From contig NZ_BMHP01000010.1 of assembly GCF_014641075.1 (NCBI RefSeq), positions 1 to 64,000 on the forward strand: 64,000 nucleotides of DNA, read 5' to 3'. The notes beneath the pieces are model-generated. The model saw only the letters and a list, made by a program, of their open reading frames with translations. It did not search any database and was not told the DNA's origin. The translations under genes were made by a program, and so were the position numbers. The DNA is from Paenibacillus nasutitermitis. GTDB lineage: Bacteria; Bacillota; Bacilli; Paenibacillales; Paenibacillaceae. Below, piece by piece: positions 32,033 to 40,821 of this stretch (position 1 is its first letter; each line of letters starts with the position of its first letter).

Positions 32033-33025
32033 ATGACGGTTAGAATCGGGTTTATCGGTGTTGGGGGAATTGCGGAACACCATATGGGAATCTTGAAGAA
32101 AGTGGACGATGCCCGCATCACAGCTGTATTTGACATTAACCAGGCGAGATCTGCGGAGATAGCTGACAAATACGGTGCCCTGTCGTTCGAAAGCGCCGAG
32201 CAGCTGATGGATTCGGGCGAGGTGGACGCTTTGTTCGTCTGTACGCCGCCATTTGCCCGGACGGGAATCGAAGAAGCGGCCGCCCGCAAAGGCATTCATT
32301 TGCTGGTGGAGAAGCCTCTTGGTTTAGGCATGGAGGATGTGCGCAAGAAGGAGCAGGCCATTCGCGAATCCGGGATCATCAACAGTTCCGGCTACTGCCT
32401 GCGTTATCAGGATATCGTAGCCCAGGCGAAGGAATATTTGGCCGGCAGGAAAATCGATTTGGTCATGTCGCACCGCTTCGGCGGTATGCCCGATGTCAGA
32501 TGGTGGCGAATGCTGGAACAATCGGGCGGTCAATTGGTCGAGCAATCGACGCATCAGCTTGATTTGATCCGCTATTTGGCTGGTGAATTTAAGGAAGTGC
32601 AGGCCATCCACGTACAGAGACATATCCAGCAGATAGACCCTGAAGCGACGGCTTATGATGTGGGGACCGTTTCATTCGTGCTGGAGAGCGGTGCGATCGG
32701 CAACATCACCAGCACCTGTATCGCCAATTATGGTGGCCGCAGCGGTGTGGAATTCTACGGCCATGATTTCTTTGTGTCGATTGACGGCGCGACACTGCGT
32801 ATTATTGACGCCCAGCAGGATACGACCGTCAAGTCCGAGGTTGACTTCTACCTAGAGCAGGACAAAGCGTTTGTGGAAGCGGTCCGCACGGGAAAACAGG
32901 AATTGCTGTTGTGCGACTATTCAGAAGCGGCGGATACCCTGGCCGTTACGCTGGCGGCGAATGAATCGGCAGCAACCCGTGCAGCTGTAAGCTTGACAGG
33001 CGGAAAGGAAAACTCCGTATGCTGA
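32033..33025 (+). CDS. Gfo/Idh/MocA-family oxidoreductase
   Basis: 330-residue NAD(P)-dependent oxidoreductase. Dinucleotide motif IGFIGVGGIAEHH (~4-16), VCTPPFARTGIEEAA (~67-81) and the catalytic EKP in HLLVEKPLG (~87-95) are intact. The C-terminal domain has the STHQLDLIRYLAG His/Asp segment (~172-184) typical of inositol- and glucoside-active members. GAGGAG lies about a dozen bases upstream. It overlaps the sugar isomerase gene by seven bases, so the two are coupled; a sugar oxidation or epimerisation step is likely. Confidence 0.88.
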   Translation: MTVRIGFIGVGGIAEHHMGILKKVDDARITAVFDINQARSAEIADKYGALSFESAEQLMDSGEVDALFVCTPPFARTGIEEAAARKGIHLLVEKPLGLGMEDVRKKEQAIRESGIINSSGYCLRYQDIVAQAKEYLAGRKIDLVMSHRFGGMPDVRWWRMLEQSGGQLVEQSTHQLDLIRYLAGEFKEVQAIHVQRHIQQIDPEATAYDVGTVSFVLESGAIGNITSTCIANYGGRSGVEFYGHDFFVSIDGATLRIIDAQQDTTVKSEVDFYLEQDKAFVEAVRTGKQELLLCDYSEAADTLAVTLAANESAATRAAVSLTGGKENSVC

Positions 33026-33849
33026 AATCGGTCAATCAATGGTGTTTCGCTGCAGATACGCCTCTGGAGAGAGTGCTGGAAGTCAGTAAGGATGCCGGGT
33101 ATGACGCGGTCGAGTTGAATCTGTATGAGCCAGGCGGAATCGGCCTGACGATGGACACCACCGCAGCGCAAGCCGAGGAAGTGGGGCGGCTTGCCCGCAG
33201 TCACGGGCTGCAGCTTCGCAGCTTGTCCACCGGCTTGTTATGGGGACATCCGCTCTCATCGCCGGATGCCCAGGTGCGTGAGCAGGGCCGCCGGATAGTC
33301 GTGAAGCAGCTGGAGCTGGCCGAGCTGCTCGGCATCGACACGGTTCTGGTTGTACCGGGAGCGGTGAACAAAGATACGTCCTACGATCAATGTTATGAGC
33401 GGAGCCAGCGGGAGATGCTGATTCTGGCGCAGGAAGCCGAGAAACGCAAGGTCCGGATCGGCGTGGAAAATGTCTGGAACAAATTTCTGCTGTCGCCGCT
33501 GGAAATGGCCCGTTATGTGGACGAATGCCAATCGGATTATGTAGGCGTCTATTTCGATGTGGGCAATATTCTGTTGTACGGTTTTCCAGAACAGTGGATC
33601 CGGATCCTCGGCTCGCGGATATTCAAAATTCATGTCAAGGATTTCAAAACCGACGTTGGCAACGGAAGCGGATTCGTGTCGCTGCTCAGCGGCGACGTCG
33701 ATTGGTCAGCCGTCCGCTCCGCACTCGGAGAAATCGGCTACACCGACACACTGACTGCAGAGCTTGGCATTTATAAATCCGATCCGCTTCAGTTGATTTA
33801 CGATACAGCGCGCCATCTGGAAATCATTCTAGGCGGCAACGCCCGGTAG
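33019..33849 (+). CDS. Sugar phosphate isomerase/epimerase (xylose isomerase-like TIM barrel)
   Basis: 276-residue TIM-barrel metalloenzyme of the AP-endonuclease-2/IolE-like group. Metal ligands can be read in GVENVWNKF (Glu ~149), YFDVGN (Asp ~176), KIHVKDF (His ~202) and TAELG (Glu ~249). Overlaps the oxidoreductase gene by seven bases and ends before a terminator. Such Gfo/Idh-isomerase pairs handle keto-sugars or keto-inositols after oxidation. The true substrate is unknown. Confidence 0.85.
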   Translation: MLKSVNQWCFAADTPLERVLEVSKDAGYDAVELNLYEPGGIGLTMDTTAAQAEEVGRLARSHGLQLRSLSTGLLWGHPLSSPDAQVREQGRRIVVKQLELAELLGIDTVLVVPGAVNKDTSYDQCYERSQREMLILAQEAEKRKVRIGVENVWNKFLLSPLEMARYVDECQSDYVGVYFDVGNILLYGFPEQWIRILGSRIFKIHVKDFKTDVGNGSGFVSLLSGDVDWSAVRSALGEIGYTDTLTAELGIYKSDPLQLIYDTARHLEIILGGNAR

Positions 33850-33884
33850 CACCACGGGGCGGCTGGATCGGGCCTTTTGAAGAT

Positions 33885-33914
33885 AAGCAGCTGCATTCCG
33901 CAGCTGCTTTTTGT
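33885..33914 (+). terminator. Rho-independent terminator
   Basis: Nine-bp stem AAGCAGCTG / CAGCTGCTT, seven-base loop and T-run, 36 bases after the isomerase stop. Confidence 0.82.
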
Positions 33915-34055
33915 TCTAACAGGATTGCATGTAAAAGTTTACAGCACCACACTTGCTGCATCTCCGCCAAGACGCACCCGATTGGGGTACTGACGGGACA
34001 CCAGGCCGCTATATCGAGAAAAATCAGGAAGAATGTATACCGAAAATAATAATAG

Positions 34056-34106
34056 TTGACATTTGTGGCGAGGTGCAATATATTTACTGGTGTTATAGCG
34101 CTTACA
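34056..34106 (+). promoter_or_regulatory. Promoter of the PhyH-type gene with cre-like site at the start point
   Basis: TTGACA (34056-34061), exactly 17 bases, then TATATT (34079-34084). TTATAGCGCTTACA (34093-34106) reads on the minus strand as TGTAAGCGCTATAA, matching the cre consensus TGWAANCGNTNWCA at all but one position. It covers the expected +1 region, the usual place for CcpA repression. Confidence 0.65.
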
Positions 34107-34149
34107 TGGGAAATTAAAATTTAAATTTTTAGCAGGGAGTGAGCCTGAG

Positions 34150-34971
34150 ATGCGATTATCCGCAGCCCAAATCGATTTTTTTGAAACATTCGGTTTTATT
34201 AAGCTTCCCCAGTTATTGCAAGACAGTGTGGACTGGATCACCGATGAGTTCACCAAGACATTTCCCGGTCAGAAGGAAATAACGCCGCATGACGGGATGA
34301 AACGGACATGTATTGCCCGGTTCATCGACCAGCGTGAGAAGATGAATACTTTACTGGACGATCCGAGAATTGAAGGCATTGGTGCATCGCTTTTAGGCGA
34401 GAATTTCAATTATATGGGCAGCGACGGCAATTATTATACCGGTGAATCCGGATGGCATCGCGATGGTTTCCATCATAAGTATAGACATATTAAAATCGCG
34501 TTCTATCTCGATCAGCTCGATGGGAACTCGGGGGCGCTCCGCGTTATTCCCGGCAGCCACCGGCTGGATGACCGGTTCGGTCAGGATCTCCAGGCCAAGA
34601 TGCACCGGAGTCAGGAGCAATGGGAGCTCAAGGGCAGCGAGCTGCCGGCTGTCGTCCTTGATGTGACCCCGGGCGATATTCTCGTCTTCAACCATAATAT
34701 GTTCCATGCCTCGTTCAATGGCGGTTCGAACCGCAGAATGTTCACTATTAATATGTGCGAGCGTTATCAAGAGGAGGATTTGCAGCAGCTCCGCGATTAT
34801 ATTGCAGGCGCAGCCCGGTTCTGGATTGACCGGTCCTACACGGATTTGATGATGAATACGGCAACGCCGGGCAGAATGGTTCACCTCGAACAGGTCATGG
34901 CGAACGACGGTCATCTGGCGGGACTGAGCGCCGAGATGCGCAGGACGATGCCGGAGCCGGCAAGGGGTTAA
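34150..34971 (+). CDS. Phytanoyl-CoA dioxygenase (PhyH)-family protein
   Basis: 273-residue Fe(II)/2-oxoglutarate oxygenase fold. The iron-binding HxD is WHRDGF (~100), the distal His is in FHASFNGG (~188), and the following RRMFTIN supplies the Arg that binds 2-oxoglutarate. RVIPGSH (~135) is a family hallmark. Bacterial members hydroxylate diverse small molecules, including sugars, ectoine and secondary metabolites. GGGAGTGAG precedes the start. It is monocistronic with its own apparently carbon-repressed promoter, next to a sugar oxidoreductase/isomerase unit, suggesting a carbon-use role. Confidence 0.85.
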   Translation: MRLSAAQIDFFETFGFIKLPQLLQDSVDWITDEFTKTFPGQKEITPHDGMKRTCIARFIDQREKMNTLLDDPRIEGIGASLLGENFNYMGSDGNYYTGESGWHRDGFHHKYRHIKIAFYLDQLDGNSGALRVIPGSHRLDDRFGQDLQAKMHRSQEQWELKGSELPAVVLDVTPGDILVFNHNMFHASFNGGSNRRMFTINMCERYQEEDLQQLRDYIAGAARFWIDRSYTDLMMNTATPGRMVHLEQVMANDGHLAGLSAEMRRTMPEPARG

Positions 34972-35104
34972 CTTCCTGGCGGCCATGAGGCGCTCTTTCC
35001 TGTGGAACAGGGATCGCCTGCTGCCAGGCTTATCCAGTCCGATAAAGGATGGTTAGCGGATACGAATCTCCCTGCTTTACAATAGGAGCAATAGGGAATA
35101 AACT

Positions 35105-35157
35105 AAAGCGTAAGGGTTTTGCTGCGTATCCGCAGAAGCCCGTTACGCTTTTTTTTT
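35105..35157 (+). terminator. Rho-independent terminator after the PhyH-type gene
   Basis: AAGCGTAA-GGG pairs with CCCGTTACGCTT (one bulged C), with an inner CTGCG / CGCAG stem and nine T. It sits 45-95 bases before the serine acetyltransferase start, so it could also be a leader attenuator, but no T-box motif is visible. Confidence 0.75.
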
Positions 35158-35200
35158 GAGTGGATTCAGCCATGCATACGGCTATTGCAGAGGAGAAATC

Positions 35201-36145
35201 ATGAGCCAATTATTTCATTCCAAGATTGACAGTCTGGTCACCGCTATTGTGGCCAGCCATAGGGAGCATCCCCAGACAATTTCGCTGGACTCGGTCGCGC
35301 TTCCCAACAGGGACGCCGTTATAGATATTATTCATCTGCTGAGGGGACTTCTGTTCCCGGGATATTTCGGCAAGCAGAATTTGAGCAATGCCACGATTGA
35401 ATACCATATTGGCGACATGCTCATCAACATCCATGAGAAGCTTCATGAGCAGATGTGCGGCGTGCTGAGGCTTCAGGAGAGCCAGGACGGCGACAGATGC
35501 CCGGATATTGCCAAGAAGTCGGATGGAATTATACACGCCTTCCTGAGCAAAATCCCCGAGCTGCGGGATGTGCTGGCAACGGATGTACAGGCTGCTTTCG
35601 ATGGCGATCCATCCGCCAAGGACACCAATGAAATTATATTCTCGTACCCGGGTATTCTCGCGGTCAGTATTTACCGGATGGCCCATGAATTATATCTGCT
35701 GTCCGTTCCTCTGCTCCCCAGGATTATGACGGAATATGCCCATAGCGTCACCGGAATCGATATTCATGCCGGTGCGTCGATTGGCCGTTATTTCTTCATT
35801 GACCATGGAACTGGAGTGGTGATCGGGGAGACGACCACGATCGGCGATCATGTGAAAATCTATCAGGGCGTTACCCTTGGGGCACTGTCAACCCGCGGCG
35901 GACAAACCCTGCGGGGCGTGAAACGCCATCCTACACTCGAAGACGAGGTAACGGTGTATTCCGGCGCTTCCATTCTGGGGGGAGAGACCGTTATCGGCAA
36001 AGGCGTGCTGATCGGCAGCAATGTATTTATTACCACTTCGGTTCCGGAGGGGACCCGAGTGAGCGTAAAGAACCCGGAATTGGTATTTAAAGGCCATACT
36101 CCGCGGGAGTTCGTTCAGGAGTTCACAGCCGACTGGGTCATTTAG
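35201..36145 (+). CDS. epsC: Serine O-acetyltransferase (EpsC-type)
   Basis: 314-residue enzyme that makes O-acetylserine for cysteine synthesis. An N-terminal helical domain (~1-180) leads to a left-handed beta-helix acyltransferase domain. Typical blocks are GIDIHAGASIGRYFFIDHGTGVVIGE (~185-210), where the catalytic Asp-His pair lies in IDHG, and KIYQGVTLGALS and RHPTLEDEVTVYSGASILGG (~240-260). The length fits the EpsC group rather than short CysE. ATG 35201 follows AGAGGAG by five bases; a TTG-initiated extension to 35156 runs into the terminator and is rejected. Not in a cysteine operon here. Confidence 0.88.
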   Translation: MSQLFHSKIDSLVTAIVASHREHPQTISLDSVALPNRDAVIDIIHLLRGLLFPGYFGKQNLSNATIEYHIGDMLINIHEKLHEQMCGVLRLQESQDGDRCPDIAKKSDGIIHAFLSKIPELRDVLATDVQAAFDGDPSAKDTNEIIFSYPGILAVSIYRMAHELYLLSVPLLPRIMTEYAHSVTGIDIHAGASIGRYFFIDHGTGVVIGETTTIGDHVKIYQGVTLGALSTRGGQTLRGVKRHPTLEDEVTVYSGASILGGETVIGKGVLIGSNVFITTSVPEGTRVSVKNPELVFKGHTPREFVQEFTADWVI

Positions 36146-36193
36146 CCCCCAAGCCTGCGGGCTGCGAAGCCTGTACATCACGGAGAGCGCATA

Positions 36194-36225
36194 AGAGATC
36201 AGGGGGAAATCCTTGATCTCTTTGC
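36194..36225 (+). terminator. Hairpin after serine acetyltransferase gene
   Basis: AGAGATCA / TGATCTCT stem with a short T-run (TTT), ~50 bases after the stop codon. Weak terminator or processing site. Confidence 0.5.
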
Positions 36226-36235
36226 CGTGTCTGTT

Positions 36236-36793
36236 ATGCATATCCAGATAGATGAAGGAGCGGATCAGCTGCAGATGAAGGATACCGGCATCGTGATTCT
36301 CGAAACCGAGCGATTGTTTCTTCGTTGTTATCAGGACGAGGATCTGCCTGCTCTACACGCCATCTTCTCGGAGCCGGGGATGATGAGCTTTTATCCGGCA
36401 CCGTTCACGTGGAGCCAGACGCAGAGCTGGATTAAGCGCAATCAGACACGGTACGATAAGGACGGCTATGGATTATGGGCGGTCTGCCTGAAGGAAACGA
36501 TGGCATGCATCGGCGATTGCGGCCTGGTTGCGCAGCACATCGAAGGCCATACAGAGGTGGAAATCGGCTATCACATCAAACAGGAGCAATGGTCGAAGGG
36601 TTACGCGACGGAAGCGGCCATGGCTTGCCGGGATTATGGGTTCGGGCCGCTAGAGCTTAAGAGACTGATCAGCATTATTCATCCCGGGAATACGGGCTCC
36701 ATTCGTGTCGCGGAGAAGCTGGGATTGTCCTGGGAGAAAGACGTCGATATTTTCAATAATCGGCATCGTATTTATTCGGCCGTTAAGGGCTGA
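36236..36793 (+). CDS. GNAT-family N-acetyltransferase (RimJ/RimL-like)
   Basis: About 185 residues of the GCN5-related acetyltransferase fold, in the RimJ/RimL branch. ILETERLFLRCYQDED opens the domain. The acetyl-CoA-binding loop is EQWSKGYATEAAMACRDYGF (~120-139, pattern x-x-x-G-x-A), followed by LISIIHPGNTGSIRVAEKLGL. Substrates of such proteins range from ribosomal proteins to antibiotics. Start is uncertain: ATG 36236 has no clear ribosome site, and ATG 36275 lies 14 bases after GAAGGAG. Confidence 0.82.
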   Translation: MHIQIDEGADQLQMKDTGIVILETERLFLRCYQDEDLPALHAIFSEPGMMSFYPAPFTWSQTQSWIKRNQTRYDKDGYGLWAVCLKETMACIGDCGLVAQHIEGHTEVEIGYHIKQEQWSKGYATEAAMACRDYGFGPLELKRLISIIHPGNTGSIRVAEKLGLSWEKDVDIFNNRHRIYSAVKG

Positions 36794-36813
36794 AGCATTT
36801 CATGATAGAGGGC

Positions 36814-36846
36814 AGAGGAGCAGGCCGGGCTGCTCCTCTTTTTTTG
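36814..36846 (+). terminator. Rho-independent terminator
   Basis: Perfect 10-bp stem AGAGGAGCAG / CTGCTCCTCT, six-base loop, run of T. Lies between the convergent GNAT and Lrp/AsnC genes. Confidence 0.9.
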
Positions 36847-36850
36847 TCAT

Positions 36851-37282
36851 TTATTTTAACTGGCCGATGGACAAGCTCAATTTGTAGTTGCCATACTTCA
36901 AAAGCTCGTCGAGAAAAACATTCAGATCTGCCGGCGAGCCGACACGAACCCTCATCCAATAACAGCCTTCGCCGCTTACGCGGTGCATTTCGATAATCCG
37001 ATCGTTTTGGCTGACGAAGGATTGGAAAGGCTGATGGGCTGTGCCCGACTTCAAAAAAACCGTCACAAAGGCGTGGACCGACTGACCGATTTTGTCCGGA
37101 TTCCAGCGCAGCGTATAGCCTTCGATGACGCCGAGCTCCTGCAGCTTTCGCACGCGGGCGCCGACGGCCTGGCCCGTCAAATGGACAAGCTGGCCGATTT
37201 CCTTGTTGGACTGGGAAGCATCCTTGATTAAGAAGCTCAGGATGCGCAGATCTATCTCGTCTATCGTATAGTTGCCGTTCAT
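36851..37282 (-). CDS. Lrp/AsnC-family transcriptional regulator
   Basis: 143 residues. The N-terminal helix-turn-helix (IDLRILSFLIKDASQSNKEIGQLVHLTGQAVGARVRKLQELGVIEGY) is followed by the ligand-binding RAM domain (VHAFVTVFLK, IIEMHRVSGEGCYWMRVRV). Family members sense amino acids. ATG 37282 is preferred because GAAAGG lies upstream and the family N-terminus starts there; the open frame continues to 37333. Divergent from the MBL-fold gene, which it may regulate. Confidence 0.88.
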   Translation of the reverse strand: MNGNYTIDEIDLRILSFLIKDASQSNKEIGQLVHLTGQAVGARVRKLQELGVIEGYTLRWNPDKIGQSVHAFVTVFLKSGTAHQPFQSFVSQNDRIIEMHRVSGEGCYWMRVRVGSPADLNVFLDELLKYGNYKLSLSIGQLK

Positions 37283-37408
37283 GGGGAATTTCCTTTCATC
37301 GTGAAAATGGAAGCCGTTATATCGTTTCGTCAAGCGGTATGCGCGTATTCATGCTCATCTTATAATTGTAACAGAACCACATCATAAAGGATAAGAGGTG
37401 CAAAGGCC

Positions 37409-38167
37409 ATGAACATTCAATTGATCCGCCATGCCGCGCTATGGCTGGAATATGCGGGCGTTAAGCTGCTGATCGACCCTATGTTCAGCAATACCGGGGA
37501 GAATCCGCCGATTCCCGGTTCTGCGAACGAAAGGTGCAATCCGCTTGTTCCCCTGCCTTCGGGGATGGAGGCCTGGCTTCAACCCGATGCCGTGCTGGTG
37601 ACGCATATGCACCCGGACCACTGGGATCAAGCGGCTGCGGCGGCACTGTCCAAATCGGTACCGGTTCTCTGCCAGCCGGGCGATGAGGAAACCATCAGGG
37701 ATGCGGGTTTCACCTCGGTAACGGCAATCGATACGGCTCTGGCCTTTAAAGGCGTAACCATCGCCAGGACCGGGGGGCAGCACGGCACAGGTGAAATCGG
37801 GCAGAGAATGGGCCATGTATCCGGCTTTGTATTCAAGGCCGCTAACGAGCCGACGCTTTATGTGGCAGGGGACACGATCTGGTGCGGGGAAGTGAGCCGG
37901 GCCCTGGACGCCCACCGTCCGGCGTTCACGGTCGTCAATGCGGGCGGAGCGCGGTTTGCGGTTGGCGATCCCATCACCATGGATGTGGACGATGTAGTCA
38001 GTCTGGTCCAATATGCGCCCTATACGAAAGTAATCGCCGTGCATATGGATACGATCAATCATTGCCTGGTTACAAGAGCGGATTTGCAGAAGAGCCTTGA
38101 GGTCCGGGGATTGCTGGGCCAGGTCGCGATCCCGGGCGACGGGGAATGGATAACGGAAGCTCTCTGA
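37409..38167 (+). CDS. MBL-fold metallo-hydrolase (UlaG-like)
   Basis: 252-residue metallo-beta-lactamase-fold protein. The N-terminus IQLIRHAALWLEYAGVKLLIDPMF is typical of the UlaG/RNase Z-like branch. The metal motif is HMHPDHWD (HxHxDH, ~71-78), with later ligands in GDTIW (~155) and AVHMDTINH (~210). Family activity is lactone or phosphoester hydrolysis. It is transcribed away from the Lrp/AsnC regulator across ~125 bp. Confidence 0.85.
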   Translation: MNIQLIRHAALWLEYAGVKLLIDPMFSNTGENPPIPGSANERCNPLVPLPSGMEAWLQPDAVLVTHMHPDHWDQAAAAALSKSVPVLCQPGDEETIRDAGFTSVTAIDTALAFKGVTIARTGGQHGTGEIGQRMGHVSGFVFKAANEPTLYVAGDTIWCGEVSRALDAHRPAFTVVNAGGARFAVGDPITMDVDDVVSLVQYAPYTKVIAVHMDTINHCLVTRADLQKSLEVRGLLGQVAIPGDGEWITEAL

Positions 38168-38188
38168 ATCTCTACCGAGCCGTAACGA

Positions 38189-38236
38189 TCAAACGCCGTT
38201 TGACCTCCCTGAAGGGGATGGGCAACGGCGTTTTTG
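38189..38236. terminator. Rho-independent terminator between convergent genes
   Basis: AAACGCCGTT / AACGGCGTTT stem (10 bp) with 23-base loop and T-run; serves the MBL-fold gene and possibly the convergent LacI-family gene. Confidence 0.8.
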
Positions 38237-38242
38237 CGCGCA

Positions 38243-39235
38243 TTATTTTTTTCTGTTCGGTGAAACGGTACCGCCTTCGTAACGCACGAATTCCGTAAAG
38301 CTGCAGAATCGTCCTTCCGCGCTGCGGTCATTAATGATATCGATCAACAGAGCAACCGTTTTGGCTTTTTCCGTTTCGGATACATAATAGGTTGTCAGCT
38401 GCGGGACACTGACCTTCACCAGGTCGGTATAGCCGGAACCGATCAGGCTAACGTCGTTTGGAACGGATACACCGGTGCTTTGAAGACGCTGCAAGACGCC
38501 GAATTGGATAATGGTATTGGAGCAAAAAGCGGCCGTGTAGTCCAGCTTCAGCATCTCCGCCCGCTTGCAGAGCTCATAACCGTTCTCCTCATTGCTGATT
38601 TGAATGAGCGAGCGGTCCAGAGTAATTCCGCTTGCTTCATGCGCTTCGCAGAAGCCTTCCAGGTCCCGCTGATGGATGCTGTAATCCAGGCTTCCCAGGA
38701 AGAACGCGATACGTGTATGACCGAGCGAGATTAAATATTGCGTGGCATCGAAAGCCAGCTTCCTGTCGTCAAAGGCGGCAACATTCAAGTCTTCGGATTT
38801 TTCAGGCAAAGGAAAACCATACAAAATGTAAGGGGATTGGGAGCGCCGGAACAACTCGATGAAGCTCTCGTCCACATCTCCGGAAACGATATAACCGTCG
38901 ATTTCCTGACTATCCAGGTTCTTCTGCAGCTTATTCAATGAATCCGGGTTATTGGTAATATTCATGAAGACCAGTCCGTAATTAAAACGGCTGGCAGCCT
39001 GTTCGATAATATGCAAATCCGCCATATAACGCGGGTCATTTGCATCCCGGTCGTACAGAACGAAACAAAGCTTGGGAGAGACTTCAATGTCCCGGTAGCC
39101 CAGTTCTTTGGCGGCCTGCAGTATTTTGTTGCGGGTTTCAGTGGAGATGGTGCTGCTCGGCGTATTGTTCAAAACCAGAGAAACGGCTGTCCGTGAAATG
39201 CCGAGATGTTCCGCGATTTCTTTCTTTGTAACCAT
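38243..39235 (-). CDS. LacI-family transcriptional regulator
   Basis: 330-residue repressor. The N-terminal helix-turn-helix and hinge are textbook (VTKKEIAEHLGISRTAVSLVLNN, then ISTETRNKILQAAKELGY). The rest is a periplasmic-binding-protein-like sugar-sensing domain. It is divergent from a Gfo/Idh-importer-glycosidase locus. Two identical-class palindromes, ATAACGAT[A/T]GTTAT, lie in its own upstream region and within the downstream promoter, so autoregulation and control of the glycan locus are likely. Confidence 0.9.
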   Translation of the reverse strand: MVTKKEIAEHLGISRTAVSLVLNNTPSSTISTETRNKILQAAKELGYRDIEVSPKLCFVLYDRDANDPRYMADLHIIEQAASRFNYGLVFMNITNNPDSLNKLQKNLDSQEIDGYIVSGDVDESFIELFRRSQSPYILYGFPLPEKSEDLNVAAFDDRKLAFDATQYLISLGHTRIAFFLGSLDYSIHQRDLEGFCEAHEASGITLDRSLIQISNEENGYELCKRAEMLKLDYTAAFCSNTIIQFGVLQRLQSTGVSVPNDVSLIGSGYTDLVKVSVPQLTTYYVSETEKAKTVALLIDIINDRSAEGRFCSFTEFVRYEGGTVSPNRKK

Positions 39236-39262
39236 AGGGATTTCTCCTTTGTAAACACATTC

Positions 39263-39276
39263 ATAACGATAGTTAT
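39263..39276 (-). promoter_or_regulatory. LacI-family operator (autoregulatory)
   Basis: ATAACGATAGTTAT, palindromic arms ATAAC / GTTAT, 28 bases upstream of the regulator start codon. Confidence 0.6.
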
Positions 39277-39390
39277 ATTATAGTCTGAAAAGGTGGAATC
39301 CGTCAATTTTTATGGGATGAGATCCATTTTTTAGAATCAATAATGAAAATGTAAGCCCTTTATGTGGGAATAATAACGTAAAAAAATGGA

Positions 39391-39420
39391 TTGACACCGC
39401 GATATAACGATTGTTATTAT
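39391..39420 (+). promoter_or_regulatory. Promoter of the glycan locus with LacI operator in the spacer
   Basis: -35 TTGACA (39391-39396) and -10 TATTAT (39415-39420, 18-bp spacer). Operator ATAACGATTGTTAT (39404-39417) lies between them and differs from the autoregulatory site at one centre base. Confidence 0.65.
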
Positions 39421-39474
39421 TACCTTGAAATTAAGTTTACCGATGTATGCATGGAAAGGTGGGGCATTCAACAT

Positions 39475-40749
39475 TTGCGACAAATCACCGCAATACTTAT
39501 AGGGGCCGGTGCGAGAGGGAGATTCGTATATGGCGCCTATGCGATGAAACATCCGGAAGAAATGAAAATCGTCGCCGTTGCCGAACCGGATGAAGAACGA
39601 AGAATGCTTGCCAAAGCGGAATACGGTCTTTCATTCGATCAGCTGTACGATAGCTGGGAACAGGTTTTAGCCCTGCCGCAAGCAGCGGATATAGCCATAA
39701 TTGCGTCACATGACCGAATGCATTACGGACCTGCAATGAAAGCAATCGAGAAGGGTTACGATATTCTTCTTGAGAAACCGATGTCTCCCTTTGCGGGAGA
39801 AGTGATCGATATGGCGAGAGCATCCCGGGAGCATAAGCGGCTGCTTGCGGTCTCCCATGTCCTGCGATATACGCCATTCTGGTCCAGAATCAAGGAAATG
39901 ATCACAAGCGGTGAGATTGGTGAAATCGCTTCCGTTCAATTAAGCGAAAATGTCGGCTATTTCCATATGGCCCACAGCTTCGTCAGGGGCAGCTGGAGCA
40001 GGACGGAAGAGGCGAGCCCGATGATTCTGCAGAAATCCTGCCATGACATGGATATTCTGTCCTGGCTGATCGACAAACGCTGCTTGAAGGTCAGCTCTTA
40101 CGGATCATTGCTGCATTTTCGTCCGGAGAACGCTCCGCAAGGGTCCACGCTCCGCTGCATGGATGGATGCGCAGTCGAGCGGGAATGTCCCTATTCCGCC
40201 GTTCGGATCTATGAAGAAGATGAAACGCATGAATGGTCGCGATTTATTACGAATGATTTAACGCCCAAAGGGATACATAATGCGCTGCATGAGGGGCCTT
40301 TCGGACGCTGCGTGTATCATTGCCAGAATGATGTGGTCGATCATCAGGTAGTCAACATGGAATTCGAGAACGGCACGACGGCATCGTTTACGATGTCCGG
40401 TTTCTCGCATGACATTTCCAGAACGGTTCAGATTATGGGCACGCGGGGCGAGATCAGAGGGTATATGGAGAGAAATGAGATTATGCTGTACCCGTTCGGC
40501 AAAGAAGCCGTTCACATTCCCGTTGACGCGGAAGCAGGCGGTCATGGGGGCGGAGACGAAGGACTGGTCCGGGAGTTTCTCAGGGAAGTCCGCAAGGGGA
40601 ACAAGGGTGGCGGCCAGACGCTTACGTCGGCTGAGGTTTCCGTACAAAGCCATCTCATGGCTTTCGCAGCGGAGCAATCCAGGCTGGAGGGCGGAAGCTC
40701 GGTCATGATCACGGATATGAGCGCTCAAAAAACCTGTTCGGTTCGTTAA
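39475..40749 (+). CDS. Gfo/Idh/MocA-family oxidoreductase
   Basis: 424-residue oxidoreductase, first gene of the LacI-controlled unit. The dinucleotide motif is LIGAGARGRF (~7-16); LLEKPMSPFAGE (~101-112) has the catalytic EKP. In the C-terminal part DGCAVERECPYSA carries two cysteines, a feature of one GlcNAc/glycan-linked subgroup. TTG 39475 (AAGGTGGGG ten bases upstream) gives the usual MRQITAILIGAG start; ATG 39451 would add eight residues, and the longest frame begins inside the promoter. Probably processes the sugar liberated by the GH20 enzyme. Confidence 0.85.
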   Translation: MRQITAILIGAGARGRFVYGAYAMKHPEEMKIVAVAEPDEERRMLAKAEYGLSFDQLYDSWEQVLALPQAADIAIIASHDRMHYGPAMKAIEKGYDILLEKPMSPFAGEVIDMARASREHKRLLAVSHVLRYTPFWSRIKEMITSGEIGEIASVQLSENVGYFHMAHSFVRGSWSRTEEASPMILQKSCHDMDILSWLIDKRCLKVSSYGSLLHFRPENAPQGSTLRCMDGCAVERECPYSAVRIYEEDETHEWSRFITNDLTPKGIHNALHEGPFGRCVYHCQNDVVDHQVVNMEFENGTTASFTMSGFSHDISRTVQIMGTRGEIRGYMERNEIMLYPFGKEAVHIPVDAEAGGHGGGDEGLVREFLREVRKGNKGGGQTLTSAEVSVQSHLMAFAAEQSRLEGGSSVMITDMSAQKTCSVR

Positions 40750-40821
40750 CATCCGAATGCGAAGGTTTGGCCAGCTTCATATAGCATGAACGAAGAAGAT
40801 AACGATTAGGGGGTCTCATCA

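Noticed and set aside
34972..35200. T-box or other riboswitch before the serine acetyltransferase gene
   Set aside because: A terminator-type hairpin is present but I found no T-box core, specifier hairpin or other conserved aptamer; it more simply ends the preceding gene.
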